A stretch of 9,569 nucleotides of DNA from CAWULT01 sp963923455 (GCA_963923455.1 CAWULT010000155.1:1-9569); one strand, 5' to 3'; positions 1 to 8,250 are shown, counted from the stretch's first letter. The notes: a model not told the origin generated them from the sequence alone. Program-made: numbers and translations.

Positions 1-385
1 GGGCAGCCGGGGGCGCGTGGGTCGCGGCCCCGGTGGCTCAGGGAGCTACGGTCCCGGCGTGCAGGTCGGGGAGCGCCTCCAGTTCGAGGTGACCGACACG
101 CTGCTGACGGTGCGCACCGATGACAGTGGCGGCGGCAGGACCACCCGGTATCCGCTCGACGGGAGCGAAGGCGTGACGGGCGCGCCCGATGGCGGCGTCA
201 TCAGGACGAAGACGCGCTGGGACGGCGAGGCGCTCGTGACCGAGCGCCGGGGCGACGGTGTCAAGGGCCGCGAGGTGCGGCGCCTGGATGCCGCCGGTGA
301 GACGATGACGATCGTCACGACGCTCGACACCCCGGGCGGAGAGGCCGTCGTGACGGCGACGCTGCAGCGGGTGAGCGAGCCGTAG
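1..385 (+). CDS. C-terminal part of an unrecognised beta-rich protein (5' end outside window)
   Basis: The frame is open from base 2 to the TAG at 383-385 and gives 127 residues. A GTG at 17 is a possible start, but there is no ribosome binding site before it and the reading frame runs through the window edge, so I read this as the 3' end of a longer gene. The visible part is hydrophilic, with alternating Thr/Val strands such as LQFEVTDTLLTVRTDD, then TKTRWDGEALVTERR and LDAAGETMTIVTTL. This pattern, WDG followed by a charged strand and then a 'LDxxGxTMTIxTT' strand, resembles small beta-barrel or lipocalin-like domains in uncharacterised secreted proteins, seen for instance in Acidobacteriota. 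That likeness is from memory and weak. No membrane segment or catalytic motif is visible. The gene converges on the minus-strand operon and is probably unrelated to it. Confidence 0.6.
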   Translation, partial: GSRGRVGRGPGGSGSYGPGVQVGERLQFEVTDTLLTVRTDDSGGGRTTRYPLDGSEGVTGAPDGGVIRTKTRWDGEALVTERRGDGVKGREVRRLDAAGETMTIVTTLDTPGGEAVVTATLQRVSEP

Positions 386-386
386 A

Positions 387-407
387 GCCGCCGAAGCCCG
401 TGGCGGT
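387..407. terminator. Weak candidate bidirectional terminator hairpin between convergent genes
   Basis: CCGCC (388-392) can pair with GGCGG (402-406) around a 9-base loop, with a possible extra G-U pair outside (387/407). It lies in the 40-base gap between two convergent stop codons, where a shared terminator is expected. No T-run follows on either strand and the stem is short in a GC-rich background, so chance pairing is quite possible. Confidence 0.2.
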
Positions 408-425
408 CGGCGCGCCCGTGCCCGC

Positions 426-1319
426 CTAGAGCCCGCCGGCGCGCGCCGATCCGAGCGCGGTCTCGTCGACCGGCACGACCCGTACGTCCACCTCGACGGT
501 CTGCCGGCCTCCGCCGAGCGCGACGCCCTTGACCGGCGTTACGTCGCCGTAGTCGCGTCCCCACGCGACGGTGACGTGGCCCGTGCCCGGCGTCACGTCG
601 TTGGTCGGATCGATGTCCATCCACCCGCTGTCGGGCACGTACACCGACACCCACGCGTGCGAGGCCTCGGCGCCCTGGTAGTTCGCGCCCGATCGCAGAT
701 AGCCGCTCACGTAGCGCGCGGCCAGCCGCATCGACCGGAGCGCGCCGATCAGGACGTGCGAGAAGTCCTGGCAGACGCCGCGGCGCTGCCGCAGCGTCTC
801 GAGCAGGGGCGTGTCGATCGTCGTGGCCTTGGGCGCGTAGCGGAATTCGGCGTGGATGCGGTGCGACAGATCCCGGACGGCCTCGACGAGCGGGCGGCCG
901 GGCGTGAAGCTCGGGTGGGCGTAGTCGGCCAGCTCGGCGCCGGCCGCGACGAACGGCGAGTCGAACACGAACTCGACGGCCTCGAGGTCGGCGGCCTGAT
1001 GGTGGTCGGCCAGGCGCGCGCGCGCGTCCTCCCACGTGGCCGCCCGGTTCGGCGCCACCGGGTTCGCTTCCACCCGGACCAGGCTCGTCGCGACCGTCTC
1101 GAAGCGGTCGTGCGCCTCGACGATGGCGAACGCGCTGACGGCGTTGCCGAAGTAGTCGCGCCGCTCGTCGAACGACACCGGTGCCGGCGTGGTCCGAATC
1201 GTCGACTCGAACACGGTCTGCCAGGGGAGCGACCGTGGCGTCAGCCGCACTTCGCTCTGGCAGTGCGAGACGGGCGCCTCGTAGAGGTACCGGGTCGTGT
1301 GCGTGGCCTGGTAGAGCAT
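426..1319 (-). CDS. Transglutaminase-like cysteine protease/amidase-fold protein (last gene of operon)
   Basis: This is a 297-residue transglutaminase-superfamily protein. Residues 1-90 match the bacterial transglutaminase N-terminal beta domain (start LYQATHTTRYLYEAPVS, with SEVRLTPR). Residues 145-245 form the papain-like core. The likely catalytic triad is Cys183 in GVCQDFSH, His221 in SHAWVSVYVP and Asp237 in WMDIDPTND. The C-terminal YGDVTPVKG segment (257-265) is also typical of this family. There is no signal peptide or membrane segment, so it should be cytosolic. Members can hydrolyse or transfer amide bonds; the substrate is unknown. The ATG lies 7 bases after the stop of the ATP-grasp/alpha-E fusion gene, and its ribosome binding site is weak, which suggests translation coupled to that gene. 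This type of transglutaminase is a regular partner of circularly permuted ATP-grasp and alpha-E proteins, where a role in processing an ATP-grasp-made peptide or tag has been proposed. Its TAG stop faces the convergent plus-strand gene. Confidence 0.93.
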   Translation of the reverse strand: MLYQATHTTRYLYEAPVSHCQSEVRLTPRSLPWQTVFESTIRTTPAPVSFDERRDYFGNAVSAFAIVEAHDRFETVATSLVRVEANPVAPNRAATWEDARARLADHHQAADLEAVEFVFDSPFVAAGAELADYAHPSFTPGRPLVEAVRDLSHRIHAEFRYAPKATTIDTPLLETLRQRRGVCQDFSHVLIGALRSMRLAARYVSGYLRSGANYQGAEASHAWVSVYVPDSGWMDIDPTNDVTPGTGHVTVAWGRDYGDVTPVKGVALGGGRQTVEVDVRVVPVDETALGSARAGGL

Positions 1320-1326
1320 CGGGAAC

Positions 1327-3876
1327 TCAGAACGAGGAGGTCAGGCGCGACGGAGCCGAGTGGGTCAGGTACCGCGCCGTGAGCGCGTTCGACAGGGTGG
1401 CGACGCCCTGCCGCAGGGTGACCAAGTGCGCATCGAGCGTCACCCGGTGTCCGCCGGCTGCGGCGTGTCGCTTCTTGAGGTCGTCGATCCGGGTGCCGCG
1501 GGCCTGCGCGAGCAGCGAGGCCGCCAGATCGAGCTCGCGCGGCGTCGATTCGCCCGTGTCGTGCCGCGGCAACTGGGCCACGCGGTCGTGCAGGGCCGCG
1601 ATCTGGAACGCGACGCTCCTGGGGTTGGCCTCGTCGGCGAGCAGCAACTCGAGCACGAAGCGCGTGCGGATCGCGGTCAGGTAACGCGAACGGTAGGTCG
1701 TTGCGCTGTCGGCCACCTGCAGCAGCACCTCGAGGCACGCGTCGTCGGGGAACGGCGCCAGCGCGACGCCGACGCGGAGCAGCTCGATCATCTGCATCGC
1801 GCGCTCCATCCGGCGGCCCAGGTCGAGGAACCGCCAGCCGTGCCCGCGCGTCGGGTTCTCGGCCAGCAGGCCGGCGAACGCCGACAACATGATGACGGTG
1901 CCGTCGAGCTGATTCAGGGCGGCCACGAACCGCCGGTCGGGGTTGGCCGGCGGCGTGCCGGCGTAGTCGCGTTCGAGCTGCTGCAGCACGCGCCAGGTGT
2001 CGGACGAGATGCGCTCCTTGACCTCCCAGCTGAGGCGGCGGATCTGGCGCAGGTTCCACCCGATGCCGGACGGGTGGTTCGGCTCGAAGACCATGTCGCC
2101 GAGCAGGCCCTGCAGCCGCCACCACTGCCGCGCGATGGACGCGTGGTGGAACTCCTTCGGCAGCAGCGACAGGCCCTTGAGGAAGTGAACCGTGGTGTCG
2201 ACCGACACGCCGCGGCCGCGCTCCGATTCCCCGGAGAGACCCGGGAGCAGCACTCGAATCAGGCGCGCGGTGGCGTCGAGCCGCTCCGTGTAGCGACCGA
2301 GCCAGAACAGGTTGTCTGCCACGCGGCTCGACAGCTCGCTCGACATCGCGGGGCTCTCGGGGCCGACGATGGGCGTCGGCCTGGCCTCGAGCCGTTCACG
2401 CGCGCGGCCCAGCACCCAGGTGTCCTTGCTGCCGCCGCCGAGCTGCATCGAGACGACGATCGACCGCTGCCCCGTGGCCACCCGAGTGAGCCCGCCTGGC
2501 AGCACCCGGTACGTGGACCCGTCCCACGCGGCCAGCACGCGCAGCACGACGTGGCGGGGCTGCAGGCCGCGGTGGGTGTGAACCGGCGTCGTCGACAGGT
2601 CCACCTGTTCCTGCGCCACGTACTGATCGGGGTGCGCCTCGATCCGCTGCGACAGCAGGCGACGCTCCTCGCCGCTCATCGCGGCCGGGAACTCGGCCTT
2701 GGCGCCGAAGCGCGGGAAGGTGGGCTTGATCACGAGCTGCTCGAGGTGTTCGAGCACCCAGCGGCGGGGCGCGTCCTGGCCGCACCACCAGGTCGCGACC
2801 GACGGCATCCGGAGGTCCTCGCCGAGCAGCGTCCGGCACAGGCCTGGCAGGAACGCCATCAGCGACGGCGTCTCGACGAGGCCGCTGCCGAGCGCATTCG
2901 CGATGTAGACGTTGCCCGCCCGGGCGGCCTGCGCGAGTCCGGCGACGCCGAGCAGCGAGTCGCCACGCAGTTCCAGCGGATCGCAGAACGTGTCGTCCAT
3001 GCGGCGCAGGATCACGTCCACGGGGTTCAGGCCGCCGAGCGTCTTCAGGTAGACGCGGCTGTCGCGCACGGTCAGGTCGGCCCCCTCGACCAGCGGGAAG
3101 CCCCAGTGCCGCGACAGGAACGAGTGCTCGAAGTAGGTTTCGTTGGCGGGCCCCGACGTCAGCAGCACGATCCGGGGGTTGCTCGACCGCGACGGCGCCA
3201 GCGACAGCAGGGCCTCGAGGGTCGCCTCGAAGAACTGGTTGAGCGACCGCACGTGGCAGCGGTCGAAGAGACCGGGCAGCGTCCGCGCGCTGACCGTCCG
3301 GTTCTCGAGTGCGTAGCCGACGCCCGAGGGCGCCTGCGCGCGATCGGCGAGCGCCCACCACGCGCCATTCGGCGCGCGGGCGACGTCCACCGCGTAGTTC
3401 TGCAGGAACACGCCGGCCGTCGGCACGATGCCGTGGCACGGCCGCAGGAAGGCGGGGTTGCCGTAGATCAGCGCCGGCGGCAGCAGCCCGTCGCGGATCA
3501 GGCGCTGCGAGCCGTACAGATCCCCCAACAGGGCATTGAGCAGCGTCGCCCGCTGGACGACCGCGCGCTCGACCTGCGCCCAGTCGTCCGCGTCGATCGC
3601 CAGCGGCACGAGGTCCATGGGCCACGGGCGCTCGACGCCCTTCGGGTCGCCGTAGACGTTGTAGGCGATGCCGTTGGCCTGAATCAGCCGCTGGCCCGCC
3701 TCCCACCGGCGGGTGAACTCGGCGTACCCCATGCGGCGCAGGGCGCCAGCCAGGCGCCGCCAATGCGGCCGGGTGCGCCCCGACGCGTCGATGGCCTCGT
3801 CCCAGTGGCCACCGGCCGGCGGCGCGTAGGAGAAGTCGGTGTGCCGGGTCTTGCCCGCGACGGAGGGTTCCTTCAC
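1327..3876 (-). CDS. Circularly permuted ATP-grasp / alpha-E (DUF403) fusion protein
   Basis: This 849-residue protein has two domains. Residues about 25-490 are a circularly permuted ATP-grasp unit (DUF404/DUF407 type): YNVYGDPKGVERPWPMDLVP at 72-91, PSGVGYALENR at 183-193, ETYFEHSFLS at 246-255, VDVILRRMDD at 286-295, the probable nucleotide-binding Lys384 in LVIKPTFPRFGAK, and LPGGLTRVA plus GGGSKDTWVL at 459-489. After a linker (490-512), residues 513-849 form an all-helical alpha-E domain beginning SSRVADNLFWLGRYTERLDA. ATP-grasp enzymes of this class are predicted to form carboxylate-amine bonds through an acyl-phosphate. Alpha-E is its regular partner and has no assigned biochemistry. 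The start is a GTG 10 bases after the previous gene's stop; a GGAG lies 14 bases before it, longer than ideal spacing. The protein is a fused counterpart of the two separate genes at the right end of the window. Its nucleotide-loop region lacks the GGYG stretch present in that paralogue. Confidence 0.93.
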   Translation of the reverse strand: MKEPSVAGKTRHTDFSYAPPAGGHWDEAIDASGRTRPHWRRLAGALRRMGYAEFTRRWEAGQRLIQANGIAYNVYGDPKGVERPWPMDLVPLAIDADDWAQVERAVVQRATLLNALLGDLYGSQRLIRDGLLPPALIYGNPAFLRPCHGIVPTAGVFLQNYAVDVARAPNGAWWALADRAQAPSGVGYALENRTVSARTLPGLFDRCHVRSLNQFFEATLEALLSLAPSRSSNPRIVLLTSGPANETYFEHSFLSRHWGFPLVEGADLTVRDSRVYLKTLGGLNPVDVILRRMDDTFCDPLELRGDSLLGVAGLAQAARAGNVYIANALGSGLVETPSLMAFLPGLCRTLLGEDLRMPSVATWWCGQDAPRRWVLEHLEQLVIKPTFPRFGAKAEFPAAMSGEERRLLSQRIEAHPDQYVAQEQVDLSTTPVHTHRGLQPRHVVLRVLAAWDGSTYRVLPGGLTRVATGQRSIVVSMQLGGGSKDTWVLGRARERLEARPTPIVGPESPAMSSELSSRVADNLFWLGRYTERLDATARLIRVLLPGLSGESERGRGVSVDTTVHFLKGLSLLPKEFHHASIARQWWRLQGLLGDMVFEPNHPSGIGWNLRQIRRLSWEVKERISSDTWRVLQQLERDYAGTPPANPDRRFVAALNQLDGTVIMLSAFAGLLAENPTRGHGWRFLDLGRRMERAMQMIELLRVGVALAPFPDDACLEVLLQVADSATTYRSRYLTAIRTRFVLELLLADEANPRSVAFQIAALHDRVAQLPRHDTGESTPRELDLAASLLAQARGTRIDDLKKRHAAAGGHRVTLDAHLVTLRQGVATLSNALTARYLTHSAPSRLTSSF

Positions 3877-3886
3877 GTGCGGCGGC

Positions 3887-6800
3887 TCAGCTCCGGTGGG
3901 CCTGGGCCGGGTGACGTCGCAGGTCGAGCGTGGCCGGGAAATCGGGATTCTCTGTCATGCGCAGCGACAGCGGCTCGCCCGGCGTGTGGCCGTACCCGAA
4001 GAACCGGGCCCGGCGCCGGGCTTCCGCCTCGTTGGAGTTTACCGGAAACGTCTCGTAGTTCCGCCCGCCCGGATGTGCCACGTGGTAGGTGCACCCTCCG
4101 ATGGACCGCCGGGCCGCCGTGTCGACGAGATCGAAGACCAGCGGCGTGTGCACGGGAATCGTCGGGTGGAGGCAACGGGGCGGCTGCCAGGCCCGGTACC
4201 GGACGCCGCAGACGAACTCGCCGGCCGTGCCCGTCGACTGGAGCGGCAGGTGCAGCCCGTTGCAGCCCACCGCGAAGCGCTCCGGCACCAGTCCCGTGAC
4301 GTGCACCTGCAGGCGCTCGACCGACGAGTCGACGCAGCGGGCGGTGCCTCCGGCGCCAGGCTCCTCGCCCAGCACGTACCACGGCTCGATGGCCTGGCGG
4401 AGTTCGATCGAGACGCCGTCGTAGTTCACCCGCCCGTAGACCGGGAAGCGGAACGCGGCGTGCGGGGCGAACCACGCGGGGTCGATCGGGTAGCCGGCCG
4501 CGCGCAGGTCGCGGAGCACCAGCGCCAGGTCCTGCTGGACGTAGAACGGCAGCAGATAGCGGTCGTGCAGCCGCGTACCCCATCGTGTGGGGGCGGCCGT
4601 GTACGGCGCGCGCCAGAACCACGCGAGCAGCGTGCGGACGAGGAGCTGCTGCGCGAGGCTCATCCGCGCGTGTGGCGGCATCTCGAACGCGCGCATCTCG
4701 AGGAGCCCCAGGCGCCCGGTGCTGCTGTCGGGCGAGTACAGCTTGTCGATGCAGAACTCGGCGCGATGGGTGTTGCCGGTCACGTCGACGAGCAGGTTCC
4801 GGAAGACGCGGTCGACGAGCCAGGGCGGACAGTCGCCGCGCTGGCCGTCGAGCAGGCCCATCGCGATCTCGAGCTCGTAGACGGCGTCGGGCCGCGTCTC
4901 GTCGACGCGCGGCGCCTGGCTCGTCGGGCCGACGAACACGCCCGAGAAGAGGTAGGACAGCGACGGGTGGTTCAGCCAGTACGCCACGAAGCTGCGGAGC
5001 AGATCGGGCCGCCGCAGGAACGGACTGTCCGCCGGCGTGGGACCACCCAGCACGACGTGGTTGCCGCCGCCGGTGCCGGTATGGCGGCCGTCGAGCATGA
5101 ACTTCTCGGTGCCGAGCCGGCACTGCCGGGCCTGTTCGTAGAGCGTGGTGGTGTTGGCGACGAGCTCCTGCCAGGTCCGGGCGGGCTGCACGTTGACCTC
5201 GATCACGCCCGGGTCGGGCGTCACCTTGATCTGCTGGATGCGTGGGTCGTACGGCGGCGGATAGCCTTCGACGAGGACCGGAAGCGCCGTCGCGGCTGCG
5301 GTGTCCTCGATGGCGCCGAGGAGGTCGACGAAGTCGTCACCCGAGGCCACCGGCGGCAGGAAGACGAACAGACGGCCATCCCGGGCCTCGACCGTCAGGG
5401 CGGTCCGGACGAGGGCACGCGCGTCAGCGTCTGCTCCGGGGGCGGGCTGGGCGTGCTGCGTCTGTCGCGGCTGGCCCCCGTCCGCGGGCTGGAAGCCGAC
5501 CGTCCGCTGGGACTCCGCCGCGGCGCGGCCCGGTACGCGCCGAACGGGCGTCGGCAACGCCGGCCAGGCGGTCATCGGGTCGACCGGCCAGACCTGGACC
5601 GCGTACGCCGCGCCGGCCGCTGGCAGTGACGCAACGGGCAGCCGCAGGCCCACTGGAGAGTCGCCCGGCACGAGGAACAGGTGGCGCGACCGCAGCATCC
5701 ACAGGCCCGACTGCCACGTGGGGCCGTCCTTGCCCGGCGTGCGGGCGAGCGGCAGCACGAACCCCGTCGGCGTGCCGAGGCCGCGGCTGAAGACGCGGCG
5801 CAGCCGTTCGCGCTCCTCGGGGTCGTCGAGCGTGTTGTGCTCCGGATCCACGTCCACCGGCAAGCGGGCCTCACGGTGAACGTAGGCGAGCGGGTCCTCG
5901 TAGGCCGCAATCACGTGCTCGGGCCCGACGGCCAGCCGCTCGGCCAGGGCCTCCGCGAAGCGCCTCGCGTCGGCGCTGCCGAATCCGTAGTCGCGCTCCG
6001 CATCGGCCGCGTGGGCGGCCTCGTGCCACAGGGCCACGCCGTCGGTGCGCCAGTAGCACGTGTAGGCCCAGCGGGGCAGCGACTCACCCGGATACCACTT
6101 GCCCTGGCCGAAGTGCAGCAGCCCTCCGGGCGCGTAGGTGTCACGCAGGCGCTGGAGCAGGGCGGTGGCGAGCCGGCGCTTGTCAGGACCCAGCGCGGCC
6201 GTGTTCCATTCCTCGCCGTCCATGTCGTCGATCGACACGAAGGTGGGCTCGCCGCCCATCGTCAGGCGGACGTCGCCGTCGGCGAGCTCGCGGTCCACGT
6301 GAGCGCCGAGCGCGAGGATGTCGCGCCACTGGTCGTCGGTGTACGGCTTGGTGACGCGCGGGTCCTCGTGGACGCGCGTGACGCGCATCTCGTGGTGGAA
6401 CTCGACCTCGGACGGGCTGACGAGCCCCGACACCGGTGCGGCGGTCTCGGGGAAGGGCGTTGCGGCCAGGGGAATGTGGCCCTCGCCGGCGAAGAGGCCG
6501 GACGTCGGGTCGAGGCCCACCCAGCCCGCGCCCGGCAGGTACACCTCGGCCCACGCGTGGAGGTCGGTGAAGTCGCTCGCGGGGCCCAGCGGGCCCTCGA
6601 GCGGCGCGACGTCCGGCTGGAGCTGTATCAGGTAGCCCGAGACGAATCGCGCGGCAAGGCCCAGGTGGCGCAGCACCTCGACGAGCAGCCACGACGAGTC
6701 ACGGCACGACCCCGAGGCGAGCCCCAGCGTGTCCTCGCTGCTCTGCACGCCGGGTTCCATCCGGATCAGGTACCGCACCTGCCGTTGCAGCCGCTGGTTC

Positions 6801-7243
6801 AGCGCGACGAGGAAGGCGATCGTCGGCGCGCCCGCCGGATCGAGCGTGGCCAGCAGTGCGCGGAGGCGCGGACCGGCCTCGCCGGTCGCCAGGAACGGCG
6901 CCAGCTCGCGGCGCTGCGTCTCTTCGTAGGTGAACGGCAGGCGTTCGGCGTAGGGCTCGAGGAAGAAGTCGAACGGGTTGATGACCGTCATCTCGGCCAG
7001 CAGGTCGACCTCGAGCGCGAAGCGCTGCGTCGGCTCCGGAAAGGTCAGTCGCGCCAGGAAGTTGCCCTGCGGGTCCTGCTGCCAGTTGATGAAGTGGCCG
7101 GCCGGCTCGACGCGGAGCGAGTAGCCGGTGACCGGCGTGCGGCTGTGCGGAGCTGGCCGGAGCCGGACGGTCTGCGGCGACAGCGTCACGAGCCGGTCGT
7201 ACCGGTACTCGGTGCCGTGGTGCAGCGCGACGCGGATGCTCAT
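3887..7243 (-). CDS. Transglutaminase-like protein with C-terminal DUF2126 putative amidoligase domain
   Basis: This is an 1118-residue, two-part protein of the length usual for this family. Residues 1-85 are the transglutaminase N-terminal domain (HHGTEYRYDRLVTLSPQTVR) and about 145-250 the core, with a probable triad of Cys180 (GSCRDSSW), His229 (DLHAWAEVYLP) and Asp245 (WVGLDPTSG). From about 318 to the C terminus it is DUF2126: LTMGGEPTFVSIDD (327-340), HFGQGKWYPGE (377-387), VIEVNVQPARTW (680-691), FMLDGRHTGTGGGNHVVLGG (715-734), GNTHRAEFCIDKLYSP (823-838) and LLEMRAFEMPPHARM (847-861). DUF2126 is described as a putative amidoligase related to the glutamine-synthetase-like ligases. The fusion therefore joins a possible amide-bond-forming unit to an amide-cleaving or transferring one. 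No signal peptide or membrane helix is seen. The ATG at 7243 overlaps the alpha-E stop as ATGA; it was chosen because the family N terminus begins exactly there, although the frame stays open upstream. A low-complexity Pro/Gln/Ala linker at 570-612 interrupts DUF2126. Confidence 0.93.
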   Translation of the reverse strand: MSIRVALHHGTEYRYDRLVTLSPQTVRLRPAPHSRTPVTGYSLRVEPAGHFINWQQDPQGNFLARLTFPEPTQRFALEVDLLAEMTVINPFDFFLEPYAERLPFTYEETQRRELAPFLATGEAGPRLRALLATLDPAGAPTIAFLVALNQRLQRQVRYLIRMEPGVQSSEDTLGLASGSCRDSSWLLVEVLRHLGLAARFVSGYLIQLQPDVAPLEGPLGPASDFTDLHAWAEVYLPGAGWVGLDPTSGLFAGEGHIPLAATPFPETAAPVSGLVSPSEVEFHHEMRVTRVHEDPRVTKPYTDDQWRDILALGAHVDRELADGDVRLTMGGEPTFVSIDDMDGEEWNTAALGPDKRRLATALLQRLRDTYAPGGLLHFGQGKWYPGESLPRWAYTCYWRTDGVALWHEAAHAADAERDYGFGSADARRFAEALAERLAVGPEHVIAAYEDPLAYVHREARLPVDVDPEHNTLDDPEERERLRRVFSRGLGTPTGFVLPLARTPGKDGPTWQSGLWMLRSRHLFLVPGDSPVGLRLPVASLPAAGAAYAVQVWPVDPMTAWPALPTPVRRVPGRAAAESQRTVGFQPADGGQPRQTQHAQPAPGADADARALVRTALTVEARDGRLFVFLPPVASGDDFVDLLGAIEDTAAATALPVLVEGYPPPYDPRIQQIKVTPDPGVIEVNVQPARTWQELVANTTTLYEQARQCRLGTEKFMLDGRHTGTGGGNHVVLGGPTPADSPFLRRPDLLRSFVAYWLNHPSLSYLFSGVFVGPTSQAPRVDETRPDAVYELEIAMGLLDGQRGDCPPWLVDRVFRNLLVDVTGNTHRAEFCIDKLYSPDSSTGRLGLLEMRAFEMPPHARMSLAQQLLVRTLLAWFWRAPYTAAPTRWGTRLHDRYLLPFYVQQDLALVLRDLRAAGYPIDPAWFAPHAAFRFPVYGRVNYDGVSIELRQAIEPWYVLGEEPGAGGTARCVDSSVERLQVHVTGLVPERFAVGCNGLHLPLQSTGTAGEFVCGVRYRAWQPPRCLHPTIPVHTPLVFDLVDTAARRSIGGCTYHVAHPGGRNYETFPVNSNEAEARRRARFFGYGHTPGEPLSLRMTENPDFPATLDLRRHPAQAHRS
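5478..5507. repeat. Mini-palindrome flanked by 8-base direct repeats, inside the DUF2126 linker
   Basis: CCGTCCGC occurs at 5478-5485 and again at 5500-5507. Between them is GGCT-GGA-AGCC (5487-5497), a perfect 4-base stem with a 3-base loop. On the minus strand this encodes part of the linker residues TVGFQPADGG. The position in a poorly conserved low-complexity linker, and the REP-like layout, suggest a small interspersed element. At this GC content chance is a real alternative, and only a genome-wide copy count would decide. Confidence 0.25.
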
Positions 7244-8250
7244 GCCTGCAGCCCGGCCGGGCCGGCGGCCACCGGCGCCGGCGCCTGGGCGTCCTTGACC
7301 ACGAAGTCGGCGCGCAGCGTCGCGTCGATGTCGTTCATCTTGTGCTGCAACTCGTCGAGGTACTCGTGGAGTCCGGAGCCGATGATGGCGCCGACCGACG
7401 CGAACTCCAGCTCCGACCGCAGGCGCCCCATCAATTGCTCGGAGCGGTAGCGGAACGTGCCCGCCGTCGTGCCGGTGATCGCGTAGAGGGACTCGGCCGC
7501 GCTGCGGACGCAGAACGCGACCGATCGGGGGAACTCCCGATCCATGACGAGGAACTCGACCACGTCGACCGGCGTGATGCGGCCGTACTTCTTCCGGTAC
7601 ATCTCGAAGCCCGACACCGACTTCAGCACCGCCGCCCAGTGGATGTCGTCGAATGGCGTCCCGACGTCGGTCGTCTTCGGCAGCAGCATGAAGTACTTCA
7701 CGTCGAGGATGCGCGAGGTCTTGTCCGCGCGCTCGAGCTTGCGTCCCATCCTCGCCCAGTGCCACGCCTCGCCGTGCGTCATCGTGGCGTCGGTGACACC
7801 CTGGAACAGGTGACAGCCCATCCGGATGTCGCGGAACGCGTCGAGCAGGCGCTCGGGCTCGGGCATCGACCGCTGGGTCTGGATCTGCAGGTACATGCTG
7901 TTGACCTGCGCCCACATCTCCGAGGAGATGACCTCGCGGACCGAGCGCGCGTTCTCGCGCGCGGCGCGCAGGCAGGAGGTGATCGAGTTCGGGTTCTCGG
8001 GGTCGTAGGCCAGGAACTCGATCACGCGGGCCTGGGTGGCCTCGCCGTAGCGCTTGGCGAATCGCTCGGTGTCGCCCGTCGTGTCGATGAGCGGCTGCCA
8101 CTGGTTCGCCGGGTTCAGGGGCAGGTCGAGTTGCAGGTTCAGGTTCACGCCGATGTAGCGGGCGACGTTCTCGGCCCGCTCGATGTAGCGCGCCATCCAG
8201 TAGACGGCGTCGGCGACGCGGCTCAGCAGGGGCGCCGATTCGTGCGTCAC
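7240..8250 (-). CDS. Stand-alone alpha-E (DUF403) protein
   Basis: This is a 336-residue, predicted all-helical protein. The N terminus LLSRVADAVYWMARYIERAE (8-27) is the family signature. Further typical segments are ENPNSITSCLRAARENAR (85-102), SSEMWAQVNSMYLQI (109-123), GEAWHWARMGRKLERADKTS (160-179), FLVMDREFPRSVAFCV (233-248) and LHEYLDELQHKMN (294-306). The last 16 or so residues are an Ala/Pro-rich tail unlike the rest. Alpha-E proteins have no established activity; they always travel with circularly permuted ATP-grasp and transglutaminase-like proteins and may be a scaffold or a modified partner. I place the start at GTG 8250 and not at in-frame codons further upstream, because it makes a GTGA overlap with the ATP-grasp stop, has a GGAAGG nine bases before it, and puts the family signature at the usual distance. 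The gene ends in an ATGA overlap with the transglutaminase-DUF2126 gene, which points to translational coupling on both sides. Confidence 0.93.
   Translation of the reverse strand: MTHESAPLLSRVADAVYWMARYIERAENVARYIGVNLNLQLDLPLNPANQWQPLIDTTGDTERFAKRYGEATQARVIEFLAYDPENPNSITSCLRAARENARSVREVISSEMWAQVNSMYLQIQTQRSMPEPERLLDAFRDIRMGCHLFQGVTDATMTHGEAWHWARMGRKLERADKTSRILDVKYFMLLPKTTDVGTPFDDIHWAAVLKSVSGFEMYRKKYGRITPVDVVEFLVMDREFPRSVAFCVRSAAESLYAITGTTAGTFRYRSEQLMGRLRSELEFASVGAIIGSGLHEYLDELQHKMNDIDATLRADFVVKDAQAPAPVAAGPAGLQA

Noticed and set aside
46..1035. 329-codon minus-strand open frame overlapping the final transglutaminase gene and the left-edge gene
   Set aside because: It is Arg/Gly/Ala-rich without motifs and runs across two better-supported coding regions in other frames.
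1360..4299. 979-codon open frame on the plus strand opposite the ATP-grasp/alpha-E fusion gene
   Set aside because: It is antisense to a gene with clear family motifs, is rich in Arg/Gln/Val/Glu with no recognisable domain, and is the expected result of high GC at third codon positions.
3839..7450. Two long plus-strand open frames (3839-5629 and 5681-7450) opposite the transglutaminase-DUF2126 gene
   Set aside because: Their composition is that of antisense GC-rich shadow frames, they have no domain motifs, and the opposite strand carries a full conserved protein.
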